Part shown: positions 18,796-28,747 of the stretch, piece by piece
How the letters are laid out: the number at the start of each line of letters is the position of its first letter
Position numbering within the stretch: position 1 is the stretch's first letter
From: Bradyrhizobium jicamae
Lineage (GTDB): Bacteria > Pseudomonadota > Alphaproteobacteria > Rhizobiales > Xanthobacteraceae
DNA: 64,000 nucleotides
Direction of reading: 5' to 3'
Assembly: GCF_018130215.1 (NCBI RefSeq)
Contig: NZ_JAFCKQ010000004.1
Location: 124,001 to 188,000 of the forward strand
Made by a program: the position numbers and the translations under genes
The notes under the pieces: model-generated
Database searches by the model: none
Seen by the model: the letters and a program-made list of their open reading frames with translations, nothing else
Told to the model about the DNA's origin: nothing

Positions 18796-20778
18796 TCAGA
18801 CGCGCTTCAGGGCAGTATTAACGACGGCCTCGGCGGTAATGCCGAAGTGCTTGAAAAGGTCCTTCGCCGGGCCACTGGCACCGAAACCATGCATGCCCAC
18901 GAATTCACCATCGCGGCCGATCACGGCATCCCAGCCCCACCGCACGGCGGCCTCGATCGCGATCTTGACCGGGGCGCTGCCGATAATGGCGTTTTGCCGC
19001 TCGGCGGGCTGCGCCAGCAGCAATTCCAGCGACGGCACCGAGACCACCCGCGTCGCGATGCCGCGCTCGGCGAGCTGCTTCTGCGCGGCAACGGCGATCT
19101 CGACCTCGGAACCGGAAGCGAACAATGACACTTTTGCGTCACCTTGCGCTGCGACCAGTTCATAGCCGCCGTGACTGCACGGGTTGTCGTTCGGCGCCGT
19201 GGTGCGGAGCTGCGGCAGGTTCTGGCGGGTCAGCGCCAGCACCGTCGGTCCGTCGATACGGTTGAGCGCGAGTTCCCAGCACTCCGCGGTCTCGATCGCG
19301 TCGCAGGGGCGGAACACGCGCATGTTGGGCATCGCGCGCAGCGCCGAAAGATGCTCGACCGGCTGGTGGGTCGGGCCGTCTTCGCCGAGACCGATCGAGT
19401 CGTGCGTCATGACATAGACGACGCCGGTGCCCATCAGCGCCGACAGCCGCATCGCGCCGCGCGCGTAGTCGGTGAACACCAGGAAGGTCGCACCGTTCGG
19501 GGCGAAGCCGCCGTGCAGGAAGATGCCGTTCAGGCACGCTGCCATGCCGTGCTCGCGGATGCCGTAATGGATGAAGCGGCCCTTCGGCGTCTTGGCGGCG
19601 AAGGCAATGGCCGACTTCGCCTTGTTGTTGTTGGAGCCGGTGAGGTCGGCGGAGCCGGCGACGAACTCCATCGGCATCGCAGCCGCGATCACCTCGATCG
19701 CGGCTTCCGACGATTTGCGGGTCGCGACGTTGAGCGGATTTTCCAGCAGCGCCTTCTTGTGAGCGCGCAGCGCCTTGGCCAACGCCTGCGGACGCTCGTG
19801 GCGTATGCGGCGTTCGAACTCGGCGCGCTTGCGGCTGCCGAGCTGGGCGAACTGCTCATCCCACGCTGTGTGCGCGGCCGCACCGCGGGCGCCCGCTTCG
19901 CGCCAGGCCTTCAGCACGTCGTCAGGCACCGAGAACGGCTCGAGCGAGATGCCGAGATTTTCCTTGGCTGCCTTCAACTCGTCGGCGCCGAGCGCCTCGC
20001 CATGCGCCTTGGCGGTGCCGGCCTTGTGCGGCGCGCCGTAGCCGATCGTGGTCTTGCAGGCGATCAGCGACGGCTTGCTCGACTTCTGCGCGCGCGTGAT
20101 CGCCGCCGCGATCGCCGCCTGATCCTGACCGTCGATCAATTCGGCGGCCCAGCCGGCGGACTTGAAGCGCTTCACCTGGTCGACGGAGTCGGAGATCGAA
20201 GTCGGGCCGTCGATCGAGATGCCGTTGTCGTCGTAGAGCACGATCATCTTGTTCAGCCGCCAGTGGCCGGCCAGCGCAATCGCTTCCTGCGAGATGCCTT
20301 CCATCAGGTCGCCGTCGGAGGCGATCACATAGGTGTGGTGGTTGACGATCTTCTTGCCGAACTCGGCGGCGAGCATCTTCTCGGCCAGCGCCATGCCGAC
20401 CGCCGTGGCGATGCCCTGGCCGAGCGGACCGGTGGTGGTCTCGATGCCCTTGGTGTGGAAATTCTCGGGATGTCCCGGCGTCAGCGAGCCGAGCTGGCGG
20501 AAATGCTTGATCTGGTCGAGCGTCATCTCCTTGTTGCCGGTGAGGTACAGCAACGCGTAGAGCAGCATCGAGCCGTGGCCGGCCGACAGCACGAAGCGAT
20601 CGCGATCCGGCCAGGCCGGATCGGCCGCATCGAATTTCAGGAACTGGGTGAACAGCACCGTGGCGATGTCGGCGGCGCCCATCGGCAGACCTGGATGGCC
20701 CGATTTCGCCTTCTCGACGGCGTCCATGGCAAGGCCACGGATCGCATTGGCCATACGGGTATGATCGACCTGCGTCAT
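18796..20778 (-). CDS. tkt: Transketolase
   Basis: A 660-residue thiamine-diphosphate enzyme of the pentose phosphate and Calvin cycles that moves two-carbon ketol units between sugar phosphates. It has the His-containing [17 protein letters not shown] start, the ThDP-binding [17 protein letters not shown], the pyrimidine domain ([19 protein letters not shown]) and a C-terminal transketolase domain ending [17 protein letters not shown]. It is the first gene of the minus-strand central-carbon block and probably carries the main promoter. Confidence 0.98.
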   Translation of the reverse strand: MTQVDHTRMANAIRGLAMDAVEKAKSGHPGLPMGAADIATVLFTQFLKFDAADPAWPDRDRFVLSAGHGSMLLYALLYLTGNKEMTLDQIKHFRQLGSLTPGHPENFHTKGIETTTGPLGQGIATAVGMALAEKMLAAEFGKKIVNHHTYVIASDGDLMEGISQEAIALAGHWRLNKMIVLYDDNGISIDGPTSISDSVDQVKRFKSAGWAAELIDGQDQAAIAAAITRAQKSSKPSLIACKTTIGYGAPHKAGTAKAHGEALGADELKAAKENLGISLEPFSVPDDVLKAWREAGARGAAAHTAWDEQFAQLGSRKRAEFERRIRHERPQALAKALRAHKKALLENPLNVATRKSSEAAIEVIAAAMPMEFVAGSADLTGSNNNKAKSAIAFAAKTPKGRFIHYGIREHGMAACLNGIFLHGGFAPNGATFLVFTDYARGAMRLSALMGTGVVYVMTHDSIGLGEDGPTHQPVEHLSALRAMPNMRVFRPCDAIETAECWELALNRIDGPTVLALTRQNLPQLRTTAPNDNPCSHGGYELVAAQGDAKVSLFASGSEVEIAVAAQKQLAERGIATRVVSVPSLELLLAQPAERQNAIIGSAPVKIAIEAAVRWGWDAVIGRDGEFVGMHGFGASGPAKDLFKHFGITAEAVVNTALKRV

Positions 20779-21116
20779 GATGAGGTTCCGCCTGAAATGA
20801 GGAGCTTGTTGCGGTACGCATCGGGGCGGGCAGCCGCGACGCGTGCGTGGATGGCCTTACGGGGTTGCGGGCTGGATTAGCACCTCAATTCCCCAACTCC
20901 AAGGCGATCAAACGCCCCGGAACGGGGAAAAGTTGCTCGGAATCGGCCGATTCGATTGATCGGTGCATAGTTCGGCGCCGGCGTTGCGCTTCGCTCGCTT
21001 GCCACGTAAATTTCGTGCCGTAAACGCTTGCCGAAACGCCGGTTTTGCCGTGCGGCAGGCTGCTTCAGGCAGGCTTAATTCCAAGCAGGCCTAACCGAGG
21101 GTTCTCGCCGCGTCTC
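20779..21116. other. Divergent intergenic region tkt / DUF4164
   Basis: These 338 bases should contain the promoter of the tkt-gap-pgk-fba block on the minus strand and of the DUF4164-zapA pair on the plus strand. I see no gene, strong hairpin or recognisable operator. The short inverted pair CGGCCGATTCG/CGATTGATCGG near 20945-20962 is imperfect. Confidence 0.45.
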
Positions 21117-21437
21117 ATGAGTGATCGTCCCGCCAACGGGTCTGGTAGCACCGAGGCACCGCTTGCCGACATCGATGCCGCGACCAAGCGGCTGATGGCG
21201 GCGCTTGATGCACTGGAGAGCTCGGTGGAGCGGCGCAGGGAGGCTGACCGCGACGAGAACGAGCTGGCGAGCCGGATCCAGGCGCTCGGCGCCGACCGCT
21301 CGCGGCTCGCCGACGAGCTCGACGGCTCGCTGGTGAAGACGCGCAAGCTCGAGCGCACCAATCGCGAGATCTCGGAGAAACTCGACGCGGCGATCGGCAG
21401 CATCCGTGCCGTGCTCGACGGCGGAGAGGGCAGATGA
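21117..21437 (+). CDS. DUF4164 coiled-coil protein
   Basis: A 106-residue cytoplasmic protein that is nearly all coiled coil, with DIDAATKRLMAALDALESSV followed by charged heptads up to ISEKLDAAIGSIRAVL. It matches the alphaproteobacterial DUF4164 family, whose gene typically precedes zapA. The ATG at 21117 is preferred to an upstream in-frame codon because it begins the conserved part. Its last four bases (ATGA) overlap zapA, so translation is coupled and a role alongside ZapA in division is likely by context. Confidence 0.88.
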   Translation: MSDRPANGSGSTEAPLADIDAATKRLMAALDALESSVERRREADRDENELASRIQALGADRSRLADELDGSLVKTRKLERTNREISEKLDAAIGSIRAVLDGGEGR

Positions 21438-21817
21438 GCCACATCAATGTCACCATCAACGGCCGGCAGTACCGGATGGCCTGCGAGGAAGGCCAGGAGG
21501 TGCGGCTGCTCAAGCTCGCGGAGAACCTGGAATCCCGCGTGGAATCGCTGCGCGGCAAGTTCGGTGAGATCGGCGACGCCAGGCTGACCGTGATGGCCGC
21601 GCTCACCGCCTGTGACGAATTGCTCGATGCCGGCGCGCGCATCCGCAGCCTCGAGGAAGAGGTCGAGCAGCTCCGCAGCGCGCGTGCCACCGCCGCCGAA
21701 CGCGCCCGCGCGACACAGGTCGCCGTCTCCAACGCGCTCAACGCCGCCGCTGAACGGATCGAGCGCACCACGCAGGTGCTCAACCGCACCATCGGCGGCG
21801 GCATCGCGATCGGGTGA
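21434..21817 (+). CDS. zapA: Cell division protein ZapA
   Basis: A 127-residue FtsZ-ring-associated protein. The N-terminal head HINVTINGRQYRMACEEGQE is the ZapA signature; a long coiled coil from about residue 70 mediates dimer and tetramer formation. It starts inside the stop of the DUF4164 gene. Downstream lie 6S RNA and the folate gene fau, an arrangement conserved across proteobacteria. Confidence 0.94.
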   Translation: MSHINVTINGRQYRMACEEGQEVRLLKLAENLESRVESLRGKFGEIGDARLTVMAALTACDELLDAGARIRSLEEEVEQLRSARATAAERARATQVAVSNALNAAAERIERTTQVLNRTIGGGIAIG

Positions 21818-21945
21818 TCCTCGTCCTCCCATGGAGGGCAGGGGCACGGGGATAGCTCCGGCGGCGTCTTCCTTAGCGCTGGCGGATTGCGGCAACGATC
21901 GCTACATTAGCTGCCAGCGAAGCTGCGTCGTGCGTCAGGAGCCAT

Positions 21946-22094
21946 AATATCCCCGGGGCCTTATCGATCCTTTAGGGAACTGTCCCTGGCCGGGTCCGTG
22001 GACCCGGACATATGGTGCCCACCTACTTTCGTAGGGAACTCCGGGATCGAGCGCTCCAACGGCCTCTGTGGCTTCGCACTCTAATTTTCTTGTC
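21946..22094 (+). ncRNA. ssrS: 6S RNA (ends approximate)
   Basis: A 6S RNA gene is expected exactly here, between zapA and fau. The sequence folds as one: the closing stem pairs GGGGCC (about 21955) with GGCCTC (about 22060); TCGATCC (21964-21970) pairs with GGATCGA (about 22044-22050); an open central region follows; a terminal hairpin pairs CCGGGTCC with GGACCCGG (about 21990-22007), and a small hairpin CCTAC-TTTC-GTAGG lies at about 22022-22035, a form I recall from alphaproteobacterial 6S RNAs. A T-rich stretch near 22084-22091 may mark the 3' end. 6S RNA binds sigma-70 RNA polymerase and dampens transcription in stationary phase. No clear promoter was found. Confidence 0.85.
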
Positions 22095-22233
22095 GTCGCG
22101 CTGCGGCGGTTTGATCGAGTAGCAGCGTCCCCGCATCTGCGGGGTGTCAAGTAACGCCGCGGTCTGTCTGCGAAGAATGCACGCGTCTCTGGATCCTCAC
22201 ATTGTCCGCCGCCGCGGATGATGACAGCGGAAG

Positions 22234-22818
22234 ATGGTCATGCACGCATCTCCATCAAAGGCCGAGCTTCGGGCCCTGGCGCTGGCCAAGCGCGATGCGC
22301 TGAGCGACGAGCAACGCAGCGCCGCCGCCGAGGCGCTTGCCAAGCGCGGCGCCCCGTTCGAGATCGCGCCGGGCATGATCGTGTCGGGCTACGCGCCAAT
22401 CCGCAGCGAGATCGACCCGACGCCGCTGATGCTCAAGCTCGCAGGCAAGGGCGCGCGCCTCGCGCTGCCCTGCATCAACTTGCGCGGCCAGTCGCTCACC
22501 TTCCGCGCCTGGTCGCCGCATGACCGGTTGATGCTCGGGCCGCTCGGCATCCCCGAACCGTCGCCTGCCGCCGCCGAGGTGCATCCGGACGTGATGCTGG
22601 TGCCGCTCGCCGCGTTCGACAAGCTCGGCCACCGCATCGGCTACGGCGCCGGCTATTACGACTATACCTTCGCCCATCTGCGCAAGACCAAGCACGTGAT
22701 CGGCGCGGGCCTTGCTTTCGCCGCGCAGGAAACCAAGGTGATTCCGGCGTTGTCGCACGACGTCCCGCTGGATTATGTGCTAACGGAGCGCAAGACGTTC
22801 GATTTCCGGAGTCCCTAA
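22234..22818 (+). CDS. fau: 5-formyltetrahydrofolate cyclo-ligase
   Basis: A 194-residue enzyme that converts 5-formyl-THF to 5,10-methenyl-THF using ATP. The N-terminal KAELRALALAKRDAL, the central HPDVMLVPLAAFDKLGHRIG and the nucleotide loop GYGAGYYDYT are family hallmarks. It follows 6S RNA as in many proteobacteria. A second ATG six bases later is an alternative start. The next gene begins 2 bp after its stop. Confidence 0.95.
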   Translation: MVMHASPSKAELRALALAKRDALSDEQRSAAAEALAKRGAPFEIAPGMIVSGYAPIRSEIDPTPLMLKLAGKGARLALPCINLRGQSLTFRAWSPHDRLMLGPLGIPEPSPAAAEVHPDVMLVPLAAFDKLGHRIGYGAGYYDYTFAHLRKTKHVIGAGLAFAAQETKVIPALSHDVPLDYVLTERKTFDFRSP

Positions 22819-22820
22819 AA

Positions 22821-23648
22821 TTGCGTATTCTCTTCGTTGGTGACGTCGTCGGCAGGACCGGCCGCACCGCCATATCAGACCACCTCCCCGGCATGATCAA
22901 GGACTGGTCGCTCGATCTCGTCATCGTCAATGGCGAGAACTCCGCCGGCGGCTTCGGCATCACCGAGGCGATCTACCAGGAGCTGCTCGACGCCGGCGCC
23001 GACGCGATCACGCTCGGCAACCACGCCTGGAATCAGAAGGAAGCGCTGGTGTTCATTGAGCGCGCGCCGCGCCTGATCCGTCCCTTGAACTTTCCGCGCC
23101 ATTCGCCCGGCCGCGGCTCGGCGCTGATCGACACCAAGAACGGCAAGCGCGCGCTGGTGATGAACGCGATCGGCCGCGTCTTCATGGAGCCGTCCTCCAA
23201 CGATCCCTTCGCCGCGATCGAGCGCGAGCTCGAGGCCTGTCCGTTGCGCGAGGGCGCCGACGCCATCGTGCTCGACTTCCACGCCGAGGCCACCAGCGAG
23301 AAGCAGGGCATCGGCTTCTTCTGCGACGGCCGCGTCAGCCTCGTCGTCGGCACCCACACCCATGTCCCGACGGCCGACCACCAGGTGCTGCCCGCGGGTA
23401 CCGCCTATATGAGCGACGCCGGCATGACCGGCGATTATGATTCGGTGATCGGCATGCAGAAAGAGGAGCCGCTGCAGCGCTTCCTCACCGGCATCCCGTC
23501 GAGCCGTTTCGAGCCGGCCGCCGGTGTGGCGACACTGAGCGGCGTTGCGATCGAGACCGACGACACGACCGGGCTTGCCGTGAAGATCGCACCGGTGCGC
23601 GCCGGCGGACGGCTGTCGCCCGCGGTCCCGGAGTTCTGGATCTCGTGA
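22821..23648 (+). CDS. ymdB: YmdB-family metallophosphoesterase
   Basis: A 275-residue member of the YmdB/TIGR00282 family of calcineurin-like phosphoesterases. Metal ligands appear in GDVVGRTGR, VNGENSAGGFG, LGNHAWNQKE and THTHVPTADHQVLP. In Bacillus subtilis, YmdB is a cyclic-nucleotide phosphodiesterase that affects biofilm and motility choice; the substrate here is not known. The start is a TTG at 22821, since the conserved LRILFVGD begins there and no other start fits. Its tight spacing to fau indicates one operon. Confidence 0.93.
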   Translation: MRILFVGDVVGRTGRTAISDHLPGMIKDWSLDLVIVNGENSAGGFGITEAIYQELLDAGADAITLGNHAWNQKEALVFIERAPRLIRPLNFPRHSPGRGSALIDTKNGKRALVMNAIGRVFMEPSSNDPFAAIERELEACPLREGADAIVLDFHAEATSEKQGIGFFCDGRVSLVVGTHTHVPTADHQVLPAGTAYMSDAGMTGDYDSVIGMQKEEPLQRFLTGIPSSRFEPAAGVATLSGVAIETDDTTGLAVKIAPVRAGGRLSPAVPEFWIS

Positions 23649-23943
23649 GCAGATGCCGGTGCTGAATTGTCTTCGTCAGCCGATGCGCGCATGCAACGAC
23701 ATCGGCAAGATCTGCAGCGCCGGCAAGAGTTGCCGATCGCAAGCACGCTGATCATTCGAGACGTCCGGGGAATCGCAGGTCGTTGAGGCCGCGACCTTCG
23801 AGATGCTCGTACGAATTTCTTGTTTCGAGATTGCTCGACGCGCCTCCCGAAATACTTCGAAACTGCAAACGACGCCGCAACAGGAGAAAATTAAACACGA
23901 TTGCTCATGGTTCGCCGGGGCTTTAACTTCTTGGGCAAACGAC

Positions 23944-24564
23944 ATGACAATCACATCAGCAACGAGCGTGAGCAGTTACAGCTCTCCCCTGCAAAGGTTA
24001 CAGACTGAACTTCAGTCCGAAGTAGCGTCCGGCACCATCAGCTCTGCCGATGAAAGCGCGCTCTCGACGGCACTGACCAGCATCGACACCTCGCTCAACG
24101 CGGACCGGCAAGCGGCGGCAGGCACATCGTCGAGCTCGACGCCAACCGACATGCAGACGACGATCGACAATTTGATCCAGGCACAGGTCTCGAATGGCAA
24201 CCTGACCAGCTCGCAGGCGACCGAACTGCAGAACCTCTTTTCCAATACGTTCGGCAATTCGGGCAGCGGCACGAATGGTGGACTCAACGGCGCCGGTGGT
24301 CCGCCGCCGGGGCCGCCTCCGGGGCCACCGCCATCGGACACTTCCTCCGGTACGAGTTCTTCGACGAGCGCCGGCTCATCGTCATCGAGCACCGACGCGT
24401 CGAGCGACAGCTCGTCGACGAGCGGCAGCAGCGAAACGCAGGTCCTGCAAGACTTCATCAAGCTGCTGCAGGACCTGCAATCAGGGAGCTCGGGATACGG
24501 CGCAACCGGTTCGAGCACGACGGCTTCGTCGTCAGGCTCCATGCTCCTCAACTATACGGCCTAA
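23944..24564 (+). CDS. Ser/Thr-rich protein with Pro-Gly linker, function unknown
   Basis: A 206-residue protein I cannot assign to a family. It contains two related helical units, at about 17-50 (EVASGTISSADESALSTAL) and 70-104 (QVSNGNLTSSQATELQNLF). A Gly/Pro linker with PPPGPPPGPPP follows at about 120-130, then a Ser/Thr-rich stretch, and a last helix VLQDFIKLLQDLQSG. There is no classical signal peptide and no Cys. The composition suggests a secreted or surface protein. I chose the ATG at 23944 because the conserved-looking sequence begins there; an in-frame extension upstream has unrelated composition. It is isolated, 295 bp after ymdB. Confidence 0.7.
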   Translation: MTITSATSVSSYSSPLQRLQTELQSEVASGTISSADESALSTALTSIDTSLNADRQAAAGTSSSSTPTDMQTTIDNLIQAQVSNGNLTSSQATELQNLFSNTFGNSGSGTNGGLNGAGGPPPGPPPGPPPSDTSSGTSSSTSAGSSSSSTDASSDSSSTSGSSETQVLQDFIKLLQDLQSGSSGYGATGSSTTASSSGSMLLNYTA

Positions 24565-24758
24565 ATGTAAGGGGTTGAGCAGATACTGGCTCCGGCGCTT
24601 CCCGGCGCTGGGGCCACTTGTTTTGGTCGTCCGCCATTGACGTTTGTGCCGGCTGGCGCCCTTGGATGGGTGAGCTGCCGGATCGGCTGGCCTTTCCGGG
24701 AGGGAGGTGCTCTATTCGACGCGAGGGGAGGGCACCCGAGAGCGGCGACAGGCAACGC

Positions 24759-25145
24759 ATGACGAGAACCGACCTGGCCGAGATCTACCGCGGCTACATT
24801 GCCTGCCTGAACAGACAGGATTGGGCCAATCTGGCGGCATTCGTGCACGAGGATGCGCATTACAACGGCAAGCGGGTCGGGCTGTCGGGCTATCGCGAGA
24901 TGCTCGAAGGCGACTTTCGCGCCATTCCCGATCTCCATTTCGACATCGACTTGCTGGTCTCGGATCCGCCGCGCATCGCGAGCCGCTTGCACTTCGACTG
25001 CACGCCGACGGGCGTGCTGTTCGGCCTGCCGGTCAATGGTCGGCGCGTCCAGTTCAGCGAGAACGTGTTCTACGAGTTCCGCGACGGGCGGATCGAAAAT
25101 GTCTGGTCGGTCATCGACAAGGCCGCGATCGAAGCGCAGCTGTAG
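24759..25145 (+). CDS. SnoaL/NTF2-like protein (ester cyclase type)
   Basis: A 128-residue protein with the cone-shaped NTF2-like fold. It starts LAEIYRGYIACLNRQDWANL and continues with FVHEDAHYNGKRVGLSGYREML and the typical C-terminal FYEFRDGRIENVWSVIDKAAI of SnoaL-like polyketide cyclases. Such proteins have varied small-molecule roles, so the substrate is open. It converges on the chemoreceptor gene with a 4-bp gap. Confidence 0.87.
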   Translation: MTRTDLAEIYRGYIACLNRQDWANLAAFVHEDAHYNGKRVGLSGYREMLEGDFRAIPDLHFDIDLLVSDPPRIASRLHFDCTPTGVLFGLPVNGRRVQFSENVFYEFRDGRIENVWSVIDKAAIEAQL

Positions 25146-25149
25146 CGAG

Positions 25150-26574
25150 CTAGCCCTGCCTGAATCCCATCCGGAACGCGCCCCAATGCCGGCCGCCGAC
25201 GAAGATCGGCGATGACACGTCCTTCATCAGGACGAACTTGCCGCCGCCCATGTCGCGACGATAGGTCTGCAGCAGGAACGGCTTGGTGTTGGCCGCGACC
25301 TTCTTCACCGCGCGATCGCTGAACAGGCGGCGGTTGCGGCAATTGGCGTTGTTCCAGACCGGATCGGGCCCCTGCGGCAGCCGGTAGTTCGGATTGTGGG
25401 TCGGCAGGTAGCCGCCCTTGGCCCAGGCGACGCAGAACACGATGCGCGGGTCGCTCTTCTGGATCGGATCCTGGATCGCGGGCAGCACGCGGTCGGTGAA
25501 GGCGACGTAGTCGGTGAGATACTGCTTCGGATCGGTGCCTGATATCTCGCGATACTTCTCGTCCATCAATTGCGCGAGCGTGATCTCGCCGCGCGCGATG
25601 GCGTTCTCGAACACCTCGGAGATCTGCCTTGCGGTATCGGTCACGACGCGGATCAGCGGCGCATCCGAGGTCTCGACGCCGCTGTCGGCGATCAGCGCGA
25701 TCAGGCCTTCGGAGGTTTCCAGCAGCTTCGCCACCCGCTCGTCGGCGTGCTTGAGGTCGCGCGAGGAGAGATCGACGCCCTTGGCGAGCTCGTTCAGCTC
25801 GGCGATCACGGTGTCGCAATGACCGAGATTGGAGGTCGCGGCGCGCGCGACGCTGCCGATCTCGGCGCCGACCGACGAAAAGCCCTCCTGCACGCGCATG
25901 ATGATGCCGGAGATCTGCTGGGCGCCTTCGCCGGCGCTCTTTGCGCGCAGCGCCGCGTCGCTGCTTTCGCCGATCAGGCTGCCGATCTGGCCGTCGAGGT
26001 CGCGTACGGTGTCGGAGATCTGATGCGTCGCCTGGCGGGTCGCCTCCGCGAGGCTCTTCACCTCGCTGGCGACGACGGCAAAGCCGCGGCCGGCGGTGCC
26101 GGCCCGCGCGGCCTCGATGGTGGCGTTGAGCGCCAGCAGGTTGGTCTGCTTGGCGATCGCCTCGATCGAGCCGGAGACCTTGGCGACCTGGCTCAGCGCG
26201 GAGCCGACTGCGGCGAGCCGCGCCTCGATCCGGCCGACCGCGGCGACCAGCTCCGAGATGTGGTTGACGGCCGTCTCGACCACGCTGCGCGACTCCGCGA
26301 TCTGGCCGACCGCAGCGGATGCGGTCGATTGCACCGCCTGCGAGGCATTGGCGATGTCGTGATTGGCCGACACCATGGTCTCTGCCGTGTTCTGCAAATG
26401 GTGGAACCGCTCCGACTGGTTGGTGACGCGGTTTGCCACCTCCTGGACGTTGCCGGCGATGTCGGCGAGTTCCACCCCTAGACCGCCGATCCGGTCGGCG
26501 AGCTGGTCGACCAGCCGCTCGGCCAACGCCCGGCTGGATGACGTGTCCAGGACTGCAAGCTGCACGACCGACAT
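25150..26574 (-). CDS. Soluble methyl-accepting chemotaxis protein with C-terminal sensory domain
   Basis: A 474-residue cytoplasmic chemoreceptor with no membrane segment. The signalling hairpin is clear ([20 protein letters not shown], then [20 protein letters not shown]). After it comes a C-terminal domain with [42 protein letters not shown] and a final [11 protein letters not shown], shared with the protein encoded at 26769-28529. The reading frame stays open far upstream, but the ATG at 26574 gives a compact protein of normal composition. It would signal to CheA; the ligand is unknown. Confidence 0.9.
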   Translation of the reverse strand: MSVVQLAVLDTSSSRALAERLVDQLADRIGGLGVELADIAGNVQEVANRVTNQSERFHHLQNTAETMVSANHDIANASQAVQSTASAAVGQIAESRSVVETAVNHISELVAAVGRIEARLAAVGSALSQVAKVSGSIEAIAKQTNLLALNATIEAARAGTAGRGFAVVASEVKSLAEATRQATHQISDTVRDLDGQIGSLIGESSDAALRAKSAGEGAQQISGIIMRVQEGFSSVGAEIGSVARAATSNLGHCDTVIAELNELAKGVDLSSRDLKHADERVAKLLETSEGLIALIADSGVETSDAPLIRVVTDTARQISEVFENAIARGEITLAQLMDEKYREISGTDPKQYLTDYVAFTDRVLPAIQDPIQKSDPRIVFCVAWAKGGYLPTHNPNYRLPQGPDPVWNNANCRNRRLFSDRAVKKVAANTKPFLLQTYRRDMGGGKFVLMKDVSSPIFVGGRHWGAFRMGFRQG

Positions 26575-26676
26575 CTTCGAGCTTCCTCCCGTCAAAGCGG
26601 TCCGTCGACCTGCCGCGACAATTTCCAACCTAGAGCCTGATTCGCGGCTTCGGTCTTGCCTGAGCGCGAACTGCGT

Positions 26677-26758
26677 AGCCCGGATGCAGCGCAGCGAAAT
26701 CCGGGATTCTTGACCTTGGAAACACTGGTCCCGGATTGCGCTTCGCTGCATCCGGGCT
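26677..26758. repeat. Paired palindromic repeat between the two chemoreceptor genes
   Basis: AGCCCGGATGCAGCGCAGCG begins at 26677, and its near-complement ends at 26758 (right arm from 26729, TCCCGGATTGCGCTTCGCTG onward). The two 30-base arms pair almost perfectly across a 22-base loop. It is of a type I recall as a widespread REP-like element in Bradyrhizobium. Confidence 0.75.
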
Positions 26759-26768
26759 CCTGATCCCA

Positions 26769-28529
26769 TCAGAGCCTGTACGCCGTGCGGAATCCGCCCC
26801 AGTGCCGGCCGCGCACGCGGATCGGCACGTCGATCTCGCGCATCATCACGGTGTTGCCGTTGCCCATGTCGCGCGCGTAGCTCTGGATCAGATAGGCGCG
26901 CTGGTTGCGGGCCGCGGCAAGGCCCGCGGCATCGTTGAAGATGCGGCGGTTGCGGCTGTTGGCGGTATTCCAGGCGACATCGCCCGGTCGCTGCGGCTGC
27001 GAGTAGATCCTGTTGTGAACCGGCAGATAGCCGTTCTGGTCGACGGTGGCGCAAAATGCCAGCCGCTTGTCCTTGGCGAGGAACGCTTCCAGGAATGCAG
27101 GCAAGGTGCGATCGGCCCAATCGAGCATCCTGGTGCGGTATTGCACCGGATTGGTGCCGGGGATTTCGACATAATTGGTGTCGAACATGTCGTCGATCGT
27201 GATGGCGCCGCTCGCCAGCCCGCTCTCGAAGGTCCTGGTCAGCGCGTTGCCTGCTTCCATCGCACGGGTGACGAGCTCGGCATTCTCCTCGTGGATCGCC
27301 CACATCCGGTCTTCGATCTTCCCGCGCAGCTCGGCGGTCGCAGCCTCGAAGCGAGCCTGCGCACCGGCCTTGGAGCGCTCGCCGATCCTGATCCGGCAGG
27401 CGCCGATATCGGCAAGCGTTGCGCTCAGGCTTTCATTGGCGGGCAGCCTGTCGGCATCCGGCCCGCTGATCAGGATGCCATCCATCGCGATCTCGTAGAC
27501 CGGCGCGGTGATGAAGCCGCGCGCGGTCTTGATCTCGATCTGCAGGTTGCAGGGCAGCCGCTCGTTCTCGCGGGGATCGCCGCGTTCGTTCTGGCGCAGC
27601 AGCACCGCGCAGCGCGCCTTCAGCTTCTGGGCGAAGGCGGTCACCGCCTTGCCGGCCCGGGCGACATCGTCGCCATGATCAGCCGCCTCGCGCGTCGCGC
27701 TGTCGATCTCGCCGGCGCTGGTGCCGACCGAGACGATGAAGCGGGAAGCGGAGGCCGCATTCTGGCCCATCTCGCCGGTGATCTCGTTCTGCTCGGCGAC
27801 CGCGCCGTTGACGTTCTCGAACACCGGGCGGATCGCTTCGATCGCCTGGGAGATCCGGTGTACGGCATCCGCCGAGCCGGTGGCGTCCTTCTGCAACGCC
27901 TCGATCTTCCTGGTGATCTCCTCAGTCGCGCTCTGGGTCTGCACCGCCAGCGCCTTGACCTCGGTTGCGACCACGGCAAAACCCTTGCCCGCGGCGCCGG
28001 CGCGCGCGGCCTCGATGGTCGAGTTGAGCGCCAGCAGCGTGGTCTGGCGCGCGATCTGCGCGATCAGGTTGACGACGTTGCCGATCGCAGCGGACGATTC
28101 GCGCAGGCGATCGACATTGGCGGTGGCCTCGCGGGCCGCCGCGGCGGCGTCATCCGCGAGCCGGCTTGCGCTGCGCACCTGCTGGCCGATGCCTTCAGCG
28201 GAGTGGGTGAAGCGGTCGGCGGCTTCCGAGAACGTGGTTGCAGTGCTCTGCGCGTCGTTGCTGCGCCCGGTCAGGGCGTCGGTGCGGGCGCGGATGGTTG
28301 CGAGCGTCGCTGCGGTTGCCTCGGCACCGTCGGCCACGGAGCCTGCGGCACGCTCGAGCTGGCGGATCATGGCGCCGAGTTCGAGTTCCAACAGCTCCAG
28401 GATCGCCTTGGCCGAATCGGCCTCAGCGGAAGGTGCTTCGGGGGCAGCCGCTGCCGCCGCTGGAACCTTTGGATCAACGGCAGGCGCAACCGGCTCCGGC
28501 CCTTGCCTTCGAAACAATCCGAACGCCAT
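26769..28529 (-). CDS. Soluble chemoreceptor with PilZ-like insert and C-terminal sensory domain
   Basis: A 586-residue cytoplasmic receptor. An Ala/Pro-rich N terminus ([10 protein letters not shown] onward) precedes a methyl-accepting signalling region ([38 protein letters not shown]). At about 320-385 lies a PilZ-like segment: RENERLPCN carries the RxxxR motif of c-di-GMP binders, but the second motif is degenerate (EIAMDG for [DN]xSxxG). The C-terminal domain matches that of the receptor encoded at 25150-26574 ([24 protein letters not shown]). The ATG at 28529 is favoured over one at 28625, whose extension is unlike protein. c-di-GMP input is an inference. Confidence 0.88.
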   Translation of the reverse strand: MAFGLFRRQGPEPVAPAVDPKVPAAAAAAPEAPSAEADSAKAILELLELELGAMIRQLERAAGSVADGAEATAATLATIRARTDALTGRSNDAQSTATTFSEAADRFTHSAEGIGQQVRSASRLADDAAAAAREATANVDRLRESSAAIGNVVNLIAQIARQTTLLALNSTIEAARAGAAGKGFAVVATEVKALAVQTQSATEEITRKIEALQKDATGSADAVHRISQAIEAIRPVFENVNGAVAEQNEITGEMGQNAASASRFIVSVGTSAGEIDSATREAADHGDDVARAGKAVTAFAQKLKARCAVLLRQNERGDPRENERLPCNLQIEIKTARGFITAPVYEIAMDGILISGPDADRLPANESLSATLADIGACRIRIGERSKAGAQARFEAATAELRGKIEDRMWAIHEENAELVTRAMEAGNALTRTFESGLASGAITIDDMFDTNYVEIPGTNPVQYRTRMLDWADRTLPAFLEAFLAKDKRLAFCATVDQNGYLPVHNRIYSQPQRPGDVAWNTANSRNRRIFNDAAGLAAARNQRAYLIQSYARDMGNGNTVMMREIDVPIRVRGRHWGGFRTAYRL

Positions 28530-28747
28530 GGGGGACTCTTGAAAAGTTGGACTCTGGAAAATTGAGGTGGGACGCGAGCGAATCCTCTCATCCGGTCGTG
28601 AAGTCAGGGTTAACAAGTGCCTCATATTCCGGCTTGCGGTAGTATTTGGCGGTTGAGTGCCCTGCCGATCTTTGATTTTGGCCGGTCACAGGCCTATAAG
28701 GCCGCCTTTCCAACCCGTTCAGACCTGAAGCTTCCAAGAGACGTCGC

